DNA of 7,514 nt from Methanomethylovorans sp. (GCA_020854785.1 JAHFZE010000265.1:1-7514), one strand, 5' to 3'; shown: positions 1 to 5,995, numbered from the stretch's first letter. Translations and numbers: made by a program. Notes: generated by a model not told the origin, from the sequence alone.

Positions 1-352
1 CAGTGCCATTGGCATAGTAGCTCTTCCAGCTGAAGGTTTCTCCATCTTCAGAGAACATGTATTCGACTCTGGCAACCTCATCCGCAGGATTCGTAGATGT
101 ATATTCCATTACACACATATTTATGCCATCGACCTCTCTGGAGCCAGTATAGACCATGGAAACTTCCTCCCCTGTTGTCGGATTAGAGGTTTTCCATGAA
201 GTGCCCACAGGACACCAGCCATCTTCATCCCCTGTTGTTACCTGCACTTTTTGTCCGTCTTCTGTTTCGTAGGTCCTAGTATCTTTATCACCACAGCCTG
301 AAGCGGCTACAGCTATCAACAATATTGCAACGATCAGCCATTTTAGATTCAT
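1..352 (-). CDS. Putative secreted lipoprotein, N-terminal part (3' end beyond window)
   Basis: The first 117 residues of a protein whose C-terminus lies outside the left edge. It begins MNLKWLIVAILLIAV, a short basic start and hydrophobic core, followed by a lipobox Ala-Ser-Gly-Cys (residues 17-20), so Cys20 is the likely lipidated residue and the mature protein should be anchored on the outer face of the membrane. The mature part is polar and rich in Asp, Glu, Thr and Gly, with two cysteines (Cys47 in GWCPVGTSW, Cys80 in NMCVMEY) that could form a disulfide. Alternating polar and hydrophobic residues suggest beta strands. The ATG at 352 is preceded by a GGGGAT sequence that can serve as ribosome binding site. 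I do not recognise a named family and assign no function. It is the last of three same-strand genes for membrane or surface proteins. Confidence 0.8.
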   Translation of the reverse strand, partial: MNLKWLIVAILLIAVAASGCGDKDTRTYETEDGQKVQVTTGDEDGWCPVGTSWKTSNPTTGEEVSMVYTGSREVDGINMCVMEYTSTNPADEVARVEYMFSEDGETFSWKSYYANGT

Positions 353-383
353 AATGATCCCCAGATGAGTCTCAGCTAATAGG

Positions 384-395
384 ATTTAAATTTAT
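384..395 (-). promoter_or_regulatory. Candidate TATA box for the lipoprotein gene
   Basis: On the minus strand the sequence reads ATAAATTTAAAT, centred about 37 bases upstream of the lipoprotein ATG. With usual archaeal spacing (about 26 bases from the TATA centre to the start of transcription) the mRNA would have a leader of roughly 10 bases that still includes the GGGGAT ribosome binding site. AT-rich sequence of this kind is common, so the call is tentative. Confidence 0.35.
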
Positions 396-423
396 CGATG
401 CAGTTTGACGCAGCATCTGTATT

Positions 424-1377
424 TTATGTGTACCATATCATCAATCCGGCAACGTACAGACCATACAACAGCACCATGGAAGCACCCTCCCAGCGTTCCA
501 GACGCTTTTTCGTCACACCGAATATGAGCAACAGGAATATGAATACCAGCATAGCGGGGAAATCATAGCTGATGGATTGGTTAAGGATCTCCAGACTGGT
601 TATTTGAGCGCACACGCCCAGGATCAAAGTTATATCCATGGTGTTGGCGCCGATTATATTGCCGATGGACAGGTCCTGATGACCTTTCATGGTGGAAGAG
701 ATCGCGGTTATGAACTCCGGCAAAGATGTGCCAAAAGCCACGAGAGTAAGACTGATGATCATTTCAGGGATCCCCACTATGCGTGCAAGTTCAATGCCGG
801 AATTCACCATTATCCTGCTTCCGATAACAACCAGGATAGCCCCTATTAGGAAATACGCAATATCCCTGTGCATCTCTTTTAATGGTACCTTTTCCACTTT
901 TTCAGGTCCATCAAAAATGGCACGCTGTAATTTGTAGTTGTAATAAAGGAAACCAACAAAAATTATCAGCAGGATGATACCATCTGTCTTTGAAATATGT
1001 TGGTCCAGACTGACCAAAATAAGGGTTATACCCGAAAGAGCCATGAAAAACCCTTTACGTATAAAACTTTCAACGTCTACAGATGCAGCTTTGATCGAAA
1101 GGACAAAACCGAGGATCAGACCAGTGTTACAGATCACAGATCCAACAGCATTTCCAACCGTCATGTCAGTATGACCTAAAAAGGCTGCTGTTGCAGAAAC
1201 AGCAAACTCGGGTGAAGTTGTGGCAAAACTTACAATAGTGGCTCCAACTATCACTTTAGGGATCCCGCTTTTTTCAGAGATTGAAACTGAGGATTCCACG
1301 AACCAGTCAGCCCCCTTGGTTATCATCAACAAGCTAATTATGAAGAGCAATACTGTAATAGCGATCATGTTGAACAT
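424..1377 (-). CDS. Na+/Ca2+ exchanger family (CaCA) antiporter
   Basis: A 317-residue, strongly hydrophobic protein with about ten membrane segments in two inverted halves, the normal size for prokaryotic CaCA exchangers of the YrbG/NCX_Mj type. Alpha-1 repeat (about residues 44-90) contains ATTSPEF and GNAVGSVICN; alpha-2 (about 209-254) contains GTSLPEF and GNIIGANTMD. The ion-site acidic and polar residues are present: Glu57 and Asn84 in the first repeat, Glu221 and Asp248 in the second. Both pairs are 27 residues apart, the same spacing as Glu54/Asn81 and Glu213/Asp240 of the M. jannaschii exchanger. The expected role is Ca2+ export driven by Na+ entry in the cytoplasmic membrane, although related proteins can use other cations. 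A charged cytoplasmic loop lies between the halves (about 150-172). Start: Met1 at 1377 or Met4 at 1368. Neither has a clear ribosome binding site, and the nearby TATA box favours a nearly leaderless start at 1368. Confidence 0.92.
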   Translation of the reverse strand: MFNMIAITVLLFIISLLMITKGADWFVESSVSISEKSGIPKVIVGATIVSFATTSPEFAVSATAAFLGHTDMTVGNAVGSVICNTGLILGFVLSIKAASVDVESFIRKGFFMALSGITLILVSLDQHISKTDGIILLIIFVGFLYYNYKLQRAIFDGPEKVEKVPLKEMHRDIAYFLIGAILVVIGSRIMVNSGIELARIVGIPEMIISLTLVAFGTSLPEFITAISSTMKGHQDLSIGNIIGANTMDITLILGVCAQITSLEILNQSISYDFPAMLVFIFLLLIFGVTKKRLERWEGASMVLLYGLYVAGLMIWYT

Positions 1378-1393
1378 GATATAGACACATTGG

Positions 1394-1401
1394 ATTTAAA
1401 A
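1394..1401 (-). promoter_or_regulatory. Candidate TATA box for the antiporter gene
   Basis: The minus strand reads TTTTAAAT here, in the 75-base gap between the VIT-like gene and the antiporter. Its centre is about 29 bases from the second possible start codon (1368), which would give an almost leaderless transcript. The same nine bases, TTTAAATCC on the minus strand, occur in the candidate promoter of the lipoprotein gene at 382-390. Together these suggest separate transcription of the two genes, but the match is short. Confidence 0.33.
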
Positions 1402-1452
1402 TGAAGGGTGAAAAGGGGGCTGAACTCAAAGTTGTAGAGCATATCGATAGAC

Positions 1453-1980
1453 TTAATGTTCAAGCCCAAGAGATGTTACGGCAATAACAATGATTATGCC
1501 TAGGCCCACCATGCGGGCAGAGTGCTTGATAAGACTTTGCTTTGCAAGTTTTCCGGAGTACATCCCGAGGATGGAAAGCACGGCAATGCTCAGGATAATA
1601 GAAACCGTGAGCATGTGTTCATCTAAAAATAGGAACGGCATGATAGGGACCATTGATCCTAGGAAGCTGGCACCTCCGTGAAATAACGAATCGCTCCATA
1701 TCTTCTGCTTGGCCTGCTTTTCAATACTAGTGCAGGCCAGACTGCGAAGAAGGGGTCTTTCAAGCTCGGCAAGTTTTCCGTACTCTACAGCACTTTCGGC
1801 AAGATAGGAACCTACACCGTTGGTAAGAGCAAGTGCCACTGCCCCTCCAAAAGCAGCATTGATTATTATAGAAGGGTCGTTGGCAACATGAGAGGTCCCT
1901 ATGACTACTCCCAATACTGCCAGTATCCCATCGATACTGCCCAGTATGATATATCTTCCATGTTCTATCTTAAGTTTCAT
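1453..1980 (-). CDS. Small VIT1/CCC1-related membrane protein (TIGR00267-like)
   Basis: A 175-residue membrane protein with about five hydrophobic segments (roughly 11-31, 40-60, 100-118, 122-141, 155-172). The segment GSIDGILAVLGVVIG near the N-terminus, with Asp17 in the membrane, and the glycine-rich second helix ending NGVGSYLAE match the VIT1/CCC1 superfamily, which moves Fe2+ or Mn2+ across membranes. The soluble stretch between helices 2 and 3 (about 63-98) is only around 35 residues, with Glu62, Glu66, Glu72 and Glu74. Full-length VIT1 proteins are longer and have an extended glutamate-rich metal-binding domain at this place, so this is the compact archaeal type. Transport has not, to my knowledge, been shown for this subgroup, so metal transport is inferred. 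The ATG at 1980 has only a weak AGGA directly before it. It lies upstream of the CaCA antiporter on the same strand. Confidence 0.82.
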   Translation of the reverse strand: MKLKIEHGRYIILGSIDGILAVLGVVIGTSHVANDPSIIINAAFGGAVALALTNGVGSYLAESAVEYGKLAELERPLLRSLACTSIEKQAKQKIWSDSLFHGGASFLGSMVPIMPFLFLDEHMLTVSIILSIAVLSILGMYSGKLAKQSLIKHSARMVGLGIIIVIAVTSLGLEH

Positions 1981-2033
1981 TCCTATCAGGTTCTGGCCAA
2001 AATTACGATAAACATTATCCTCACCTGCCTTTT

Positions 2034-2041
2034 AATATAAA
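2034..2041 (-). promoter_or_regulatory. TATA box for the VIT-like gene
   Basis: On the minus strand this reads TTTATATT, close to the canonical archaeal TATA box, centred about 57 bases before the ATG at 1980. It predicts transcription starting near 2011 and a leader of about 30 bases. It stands in the 148-base divergent region between the VIT-like gene and the DUF89 gene. Confidence 0.5.
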
Positions 2042-2079
2042 GAACTTATTAGCCAGATGGTTTGAACCGTACAACAGAC

Positions 2080-2087
2080 TTATTTTG
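2080..2087 (+). promoter_or_regulatory. Weak candidate TATA box for the DUF89 gene
   Basis: CTTATTTT is centred about 45 bases before the ATG at 2129. It would place the transcription start near 2110, leaving the AGGA ribosome binding site at 2118-2121 within the leader. Another AT-rich stretch (AATATAGG, from 2099) is too close to leave room for that site. The match to consensus is poor. Confidence 0.28.
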
Positions 2088-2128
2088 AATGTATCCGAAT
2101 ATAGGAAAGCTTTAAGCAGGAAATAATT

Positions 2129-3004
2129 ATGAAGGTCGATCCACAATGCTCATACTGTCTGCTTTCACGGGTCCACTATGAATCAGAACTATCCACAGAT
2201 GATGAAATACTTATAGACAGGATAATGCAGGAATGTATCCAAGTACTTAATGATACGTATGCTCCAGGAGTCCCGGCAGCAACAGTATCCACTTCGATGC
2301 ATAAGAGGGCTTATGAAATGCTCAATGACAGCGATCCATATAAAGAGATGAAAGAAGTGTGCAACAGGACCGCCAAAAAAGTTTTTCCCATCGCAAGGTC
2401 CATGGTATATGACGGTGATCCTTCAGACAATGAACTGTTCAGAAGGGCTGTACTTGCAGCTGTGATCGGCAACTTCTTTGATTTCGGAGTAATGGGACTT
2501 GAAATTCCTATCGATGAGTTCGACAAGATATTCAGACAGCATTTTATAAAGGGACTGGATATAGATGATACATCCAGAATGTTCGATATGCTGGATAACG
2601 TGGTGTATGTAGCAGACAATTGCGGTGAGATACTGCTTGACACCCTGGTATTCGACATAATAAAAAAACTAGGGGGCCATGTAACTCTGGTGGTAAGAGG
2701 AAAGCCTATACTTACTGACGTTACAATGAAGGATCTAATAGAGCTGGGGATCGATGGAAAGGTCGACAAGGTCCTTACCACTGGTTCTGGCTCAATAGGA
2801 GTGGACATGGAACAAGCTCCACAGGAACTTCTGGATGCTTTCAGGGATGCATCTTTGATAATCAGCAAAGGAATGGCAAACTATGAAACTCTCACAGAGC
2901 ATGAAATGGGACCAATAGCATATCTGCTTAAGGCCAAGTGCAAACCTGTGGCAAGACACATAGGAGTGGATGTGGGCCATTCCGTGGCGCAATTGTGTGA
3001 ATAA
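2129..3004 (+). CDS. DUF89 / AF1104-like protein, probable metal-dependent phosphatase
   Basis: A 291-residue soluble protein of the archaeal DUF89 group (COG1578, AF1104-like). It shows the N-terminal Cys-x-x-Cys (Cys7, Cys10) followed by LLSRVHYE, then GNFFDFG (114-120), the metal-binding segment VADNCGE (Asp163, Asn164, Glu167), VRGKPI (189-194) and SKGMANYET (247-254). Characterised DUF89 relatives are metal-dependent phosphatases that act on damaged or overflow phospho-metabolites, with activity supported by Co2+, Ni2+ or Mg2+; the substrate of this archaeal subgroup is not known to me. Length is typical and the protein looks intact. The start at 2129 has AGGA seven bases upstream, and the translation begins at the expected Cys-x-x-Cys region. 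The next gene, a CooT-like protein, starts 15 bases after the stop codon, so the two are probably co-transcribed. Confidence 0.88.
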   Translation: MKVDPQCSYCLLSRVHYESELSTDDEILIDRIMQECIQVLNDTYAPGVPAATVSTSMHKRAYEMLNDSDPYKEMKEVCNRTAKKVFPIARSMVYDGDPSDNELFRRAVLAAVIGNFFDFGVMGLEIPIDEFDKIFRQHFIKGLDIDDTSRMFDMLDNVVYVADNCGEILLDTLVFDIIKKLGGHVTLVVRGKPILTDVTMKDLIELGIDGKVDKVLTTGSGSIGVDMEQAPQELLDAFRDASLIISKGMANYETLTEHEMGPIAYLLKAKCKPVARHIGVDVGHSVAQLCE

Positions 3005-3014
3005 GGAGAGGTGA
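3005..3014 (+). promoter_or_regulatory. Strong ribosome binding site that sets the CooT-like start
   Basis: GGAGAGGTGA is highly complementary to the 3' end of archaeal 16S rRNA. The GAGGTGA part ends five bases before the ATG at 3020. A GTG at 3011 in the same frame lies inside this site and so is unlikely to be the start; using 3020 gives a protein beginning Met-Cys-Glu. Confidence 0.75.
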
Positions 3015-3019
3015 CCTTT

Positions 3020-3208
3020 ATGTGCGAATTGGATGCAATATTCTTAAAGGATAATACCAGACAACTGTTAATGGAATCCGTTACAAAGGTAATGGTTGAT
3101 GGGGATTCCATAGAACTTATAGGCATACTCGGGGACAGAACGAACTTAAAGGGCGCTATCAAACTAATAGACTTCTCAAAGGGGGAAATAGTTATACTCA
3201 GCAAATAA
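3020..3208 (+). CDS. CooT-like small nickel-binding family protein
   Basis: A 62-residue protein beginning MCELDAIF, with the small beta-rich layout of the CooT family (alternating hydrophobic strands, LMESVTKVMVDGDSIELIG in the centre and a C-terminal strand GEIVIL). In Rhodospirillum rubrum CooT, a homodimer that binds nickel and helps maturation of CO dehydrogenase, the cysteine directly after the start methionine is the key nickel ligand. Cys2 is present here, but only if translation begins at the ATG at 3020, which the strong ribosome binding site supports. Methanogens have many nickel enzymes (CODH/acetyl-CoA synthase, hydrogenases, methyl-coenzyme M reductase), so a nickel-handling role is plausible but inferred. 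The N-terminus lacks any signal or membrane segment. It sits 15 bases after the DUF89 gene and 121 bases before the GAPDH gene, which has its own promoter. Confidence 0.8.
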   Translation: MCELDAIFLKDNTRQLLMESVTKVMVDGDSIELIGILGDRTNLKGAIKLIDFSKGEIVILSK

Positions 3209-3213
3209 CTATT
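3187..3213 (+). terminator. Possible AT-rich hairpin at the end of the DUF89-CooT unit
   Basis: A perfect nine-base inverted repeat (AATAGTTAT at 3187-3195, ATAACTATT at 3205-3213) with a nine-base loop spans the CooT-like stop codon. The stem has a single G-C pair and no clear T-run follows, so it may be chance. Its position between two units is the only support. Confidence 0.22.
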
Positions 3214-3258
3214 ATTAACTTAATACATATAATCACATAATTATCAAATGCTTCATTC

Positions 3259-3268
3259 AATATAAATT
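3259..3268 (+). promoter_or_regulatory. TATA box for the GAPDH-phosphatase-NAD kinase unit
   Basis: AATATAAATT is a good archaeal TATA box, centred about 66 bases before the GAPDH ATG. It predicts transcription beginning near 3290 and a leader of about 40 bases, which contains two purine-rich ribosome binding candidates, GAGGAGAG at 3307-3314 and GAGGT at 3318-3322. The second has the better spacing to the start at 3330. Confidence 0.55.
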
Positions 3269-3329
3269 TGAAGGAACGGCTTCCAGAAGCATTATGTACT
3301 TGCAATAGAGGAGAGAAGAGGTATTATCG

Positions 3330-4337
3330 ATGTCAAAAGTAAAAGTTGCTATAAATGGCTATGGAACAATAGGTAAACGTGTTGCAGATGCTGTGCAAAT
3401 GCAGAAGGATATGGAAATAGTGGGCATCTCCAAGACAAAGCCCAACTTCGAGGCTTTTGTGGCCCTGGATAAAGGATATCAGGTATATGCCCCTGCTGAC
3501 AAGTTAAAAGGTATGGAAAAAGGCGGTGTAGAGGCATCCGGTACCATCGAGGACATGATACAGGCTGCAGATATAGTTGTTGACTGCACCCCCGGAGGAT
3601 TAGGTGACGAGAACAAAGCGCTTTATACCAAAGCTGGTGTCAAGGCGATCTGGCAGGGAGGAGAAGAGCACGAACTTGCAGGTTGCTCTTTCAATGCTCA
3701 TGCCAATTATGAAGAAGCTCTGGGTCGGGATTTTGTAAGGGTTGTATCCTGTAATACCACAGGGCTGTGTAGGGTGATCTATCCGCTAGATCAGGAGTTT
3801 GGAATAAAGAAAGTTCGTGTGACACTTATGCGCAGGGCTGCAGATCCCAACGATGTCAAGAAGGGGCCCATAAATGCCATTGTTCCAAATCCGATCAAAC
3901 TGCCCTCACACCATGGACCTGATGTGAGATCTGTCATTCCCCACATCAATATCACTTCTACGGCTGTTGTACTGTCCACCACCCTTATGCACCTGCACAG
4001 CCTGAACATAGAAATGGACAAGCAGTGCACTGCAGATGAAGTGGCAGATCTGCTGGAAGCCCAATCCCGCATAAGGTTCATTGGTCAGGGCATCACCTCC
4101 ACTGCAGAAATTATGGAGCTTGGAAAAGATCTGGGCCGACCACGCGGGGACATGTGGGAGAACTGCATATGGGACCAATCCATCACAGTGGACGAAGGAG
4201 AACTATACTTCTTCCAAGCCATTCACCAGGAATCAGATGTGATCCCGGAAAATGTGGATGCTATCCGGGCAATGATGGAGCTTGAGAGCAATGGTGCAAG
4301 GTCCATCGAGAAGACAAATAAGGCAATGGGTATCTGA
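3330..4337 (+). CDS. gap: Type II glyceraldehyde-3-phosphate dehydrogenase (archaeal)
   Basis: 335 residues, the usual length of archaeal class II GAPDH. The N-terminus carries the dinucleotide-binding loop INGYGTIGKR (8-17); the catalytic cysteine is Cys141 in VVSCNTTGL, a hallmark of the family; RRAADP (about 168-173) and the LPSHHGPDV region follow, as in archaeal enzymes. It oxidises glyceraldehyde 3-phosphate to 1,3-bisphosphoglycerate with NAD(P)+ and phosphate, or runs the reverse reaction; methanogens use it mainly in gluconeogenesis, in the cytoplasm. Archaeal type II enzymes accept NADP+ and often NAD+. The ATG at 3330 follows a GAGGT site at the right distance. The next gene begins 13 bases after the stop, and NAD kinase follows, so the cofactor supply and the dehydrogenase are probably encoded in one transcript. 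Nothing looks broken or unusual in the sequence. Confidence 0.96.
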   Translation: MSKVKVAINGYGTIGKRVADAVQMQKDMEIVGISKTKPNFEAFVALDKGYQVYAPADKLKGMEKGGVEASGTIEDMIQAADIVVDCTPGGLGDENKALYTKAGVKAIWQGGEEHELAGCSFNAHANYEEALGRDFVRVVSCNTTGLCRVIYPLDQEFGIKKVRVTLMRRAADPNDVKKGPINAIVPNPIKLPSHHGPDVRSVIPHINITSTAVVLSTTLMHLHSLNIEMDKQCTADEVADLLEAQSRIRFIGQGITSTAEIMELGKDLGRPRGDMWENCIWDQSITVDEGELYFFQAIHQESDVIPENVDAIRAMMELESNGARSIEKTNKAMGI

Positions 4338-4350
4338 AACCCATTCTTCT

Positions 4351-5151
4351 ATGCAGATAGATAAAGAGCTGCTGAAACTCTGTGAAAGGGTTTCTGCAGC
4401 TGCATACATAGCCATAAAGGATCTTGTAGGGACTCCCGAAGCCTATACTACCTTGTACATTGGTGCTGATGGCACCCCCACAAAACTCATTGACGACGCA
4501 TCTGAAAGCGCAATTATCCAGGAATTACAAAAAGATAATTGCTCGTTGCGCATAATTAGTGAAGAGTGTGGTGAAAGGATCATTGGTTGCGATCCCGAGA
4601 TCGCTCTGATCATGGATCCTCTTGATGGAACCCATAATGCTGCAATGGGAATCCCTTTCTACAGCATTTCCATAGCTATTGCTAATTCATGTCTTTCCGG
4701 GATCGATTTTGGATATGTTAAGGACTTTACTACAGGTGATGTGTACTGTGCGCAACTTGGCAAAGGGGCGTACCTGAACGGATACAGGATATATCCATCA
4801 GCAAAGTCGGACCTTATGGACTTCTGTGTAAGTGTATATGGCTATCACCCTCATGTGACTAAGACTACCAATCTTTGTCAGGCAGTGCGCAGGATCCGCA
4901 TACTTGGATGTGTGTCCCTTGAACTGTGCTATGTTGCTTGCGGAAAACTGGATGCGTTCGTGGATGTGCGCGGTTCTTTGCGTCTTACGGACGTTGCTGC
5001 AGGAAAACTTATCCTGGAGGAAGCAGGAGGTATCGTAAGTGATGAAAAAGGCCGCAAGCTGTTGCTTCAAGATAATATTGTGAACCGTGTACATATGGTG
5101 GCCACGAATGGCATGTCACATCAGCAGATCCTTGATATTACCGGGAGATGA
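4351..5151 (+). CDS. Inositol monophosphatase-fold phosphatase (class IV FBPase / NADP phosphatase type)
   Basis: A 266-residue cytoplasmic phosphatase of the IMPase/FBPase superfamily. Metal and catalytic motifs are visible: Glu71-Glu72 in ISEECGE, Asp89-Pro-Leu-Asp92-Gly-Thr94 (the DPxDGT signature), GKGAYLNG (138-144), and LTDVAAGKLILEEAGG (from residue 212) with Asp214 as third metal ligand. It resembles M. jannaschii MJ0109, which hydrolyses both inositol 1-phosphate and fructose 1,6-bisphosphate. It also resembles the phosphatase half of MJ0917, which is fused to NAD kinase and removes phosphate from NADP. With GAPDH upstream and NAD kinase only four bases downstream, FBPase and NADP phosphatase roles both fit; sequence alone does not decide. 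I chose the ATG at 4351 because it matches the family N-terminus. In-frame starts further up (TTG at 4282, ATG at 4291) would overlap the GAPDH gene and add residues without family likeness. There is no ribosome binding site at 4351, suggesting coupling to GAPDH translation. Confidence 0.9.
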   Translation: MQIDKELLKLCERVSAAAYIAIKDLVGTPEAYTTLYIGADGTPTKLIDDASESAIIQELQKDNCSLRIISEECGERIIGCDPEIALIMDPLDGTHNAAMGIPFYSISIAIANSCLSGIDFGYVKDFTTGDVYCAQLGKGAYLNGYRIYPSAKSDLMDFCVSVYGYHPHVTKTTNLCQAVRRIRILGCVSLELCYVACGKLDAFVDVRGSLRLTDVAAGKLILEEAGGIVSDEKGRKLLLQDNIVNRVHMVATNGMSHQQILDITGR

Positions 5152-5152
5152 T
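5143..5152 (+). promoter_or_regulatory. Ribosome binding site that sets the NAD kinase start
   Basis: GGGAGATGAT overlaps the last codons of the phosphatase gene. Its GGAG ends eight bases before the ATG at 5156. This supports 5156 rather than the in-frame GTG at 5087, which lies well inside the phosphatase gene. Confidence 0.6.
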
Positions 5153-5155
5153 GAG

Positions 5156-5986
5156 ATGATACAGAAGATAGGGATCGTATCAAGATATGATAAGCATGAA
5201 GCCCTTGAGATGGTGGAAAAAATAATTGCCCGTTTCAGGGAAGAAGTTGATATATTCCTTTCCCCCAGGACTGCTGAACATCTGGAAAATAAGTATGCCT
5301 GTATCCCAATCGACTCTATGCGGGATGCAGGTGTGGAACTCATCATTTCGGTTGGCGGAGATGGAACTGTACTGCGCACCATTTCCAAAATGGATGATCC
5401 TCTGCCATTACTTGCTATCAACATGGGAACACTGGGTTTTCTGGTGGATGTAAAACCTGAGGAAGCTATAGAAGCTATAGAGAACGTACTTCAAGGGTTT
5501 ACATACACAGAACGCTCCAGACTTGCTGTACAGCTCAATGAGGATTATCTTCCGTGTGCTACTAATGAACTGGTGCTGATCACGTCCAGGCCTGCAAAGA
5601 TACTATCATTCAGTGTATGTGTGGATGAATCCCAGATTGATGAAATGCGTGCAGATGGGGTGGTGATAGCAACCCCTACAGGTTCAACTGCCTATGCGAT
5701 GAGTGCTGGTGGACCTATAATCGATCCAAGGGTGGATGCAACATTGATAGTGCCCCTCGCTCCATTTAAGCTCTCAGCAAGGCCATGGGTTGTACCAGGC
5801 AGCAGCAAGATAAGACTTACAATGACAATGCCTGAAAAAGAGGCTGTGATCGTATTGGACGGGCAGCACACATACCATATCCATGAACATGATGTGATAA
5901 AGCTTACAAGAGCCAGGGATCCGGCACGTTTTGTAAAAATGCCCATCGGTAGCTTCTACGAGAAAGTGAAGAACAAACTTGCCTGA
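5156..5986 (+). CDS. nadK: NAD kinase (ATP/polyphosphate-NAD kinase)
   Basis: 276 residues, normal for archaeal NAD kinase (PpnK). The signature motifs appear in order: SVGGDGTVLR (65-74), with the GGDGT loop and catalytic Asp; INMGTLGFL (88-96); the NE motif in ATNELVL (Asn138, Glu139); DGVVIATPTGSTAYAMSAGGPI (167-188), which binds the NAD ribose and adenine; and a C-terminal beta domain with VVPGSSKIRL and VLDGQ. It phosphorylates NAD to NADP in the cytoplasm and so sets the NADP level. It starts four bases after the stop codon of the IMPase-fold gene, with a shared GGGAGATGAT segment, a spacing typical of translational coupling. In M. jannaschii the same two activities are fused in one chain (MJ0917); here they are separate proteins. 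The end of the gene is followed by a T-rich stretch and a new promoter. Confidence 0.96.
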   Translation: MIQKIGIVSRYDKHEALEMVEKIIARFREEVDIFLSPRTAEHLENKYACIPIDSMRDAGVELIISVGGDGTVLRTISKMDDPLPLLAINMGTLGFLVDVKPEEAIEAIENVLQGFTYTERSRLAVQLNEDYLPCATNELVLITSRPAKILSFSVCVDESQIDEMRADGVVIATPTGSTAYAMSAGGPIIDPRVDATLIVPLAPFKLSARPWVVPGSSKIRLTMTMPEKEAVIVLDGQHTYHIHEHDVIKLTRARDPARFVKMPIGSFYEKVKNKLA

Positions 5987-5995
5987 TATTTTGTT
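5987..5995 (+). terminator. Possible T-rich terminator after NAD kinase
   Basis: TATTTTGTT directly follows the stop codon. Archaeal RNA polymerase often stops at short T-tracts without a hairpin. A weak six-pair stem with one G-T pair (6004-6009 with 6016-6021) follows, but it comes after the T-run, so it is not a classical terminator. Confidence 0.28.

Noticed and set aside
397..417. GATGC/GCATC inverted repeat between the exchanger and lipoprotein genes, as a terminator.
   Set aside because: The stem is only five base pairs with an eleven-base loop and no T-run, and the downstream side merges with the candidate TATA box.
2311..2868. A long open frame (185 codons) on the minus strand inside the DUF89 gene.
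   Set aside because: It is serine-rich without recognisable motifs and lies wholly antisense to a clear family member. No promoter or ribosome binding site was seen for it.
4282..4350. An upstream extension of the IMPase-fold gene (TTG at 4282 or ATG at 4291).
   Set aside because: It overlaps the GAPDH C-terminus, and the extra residues do not resemble the family N-terminus, which begins at about 4351.
5087..5155. GTG at 5087 as NAD kinase start.
   Set aside because: It would overlap the phosphatase gene by 65 bases. The ATG at 5156 has a good ribosome binding site and matches the family start.
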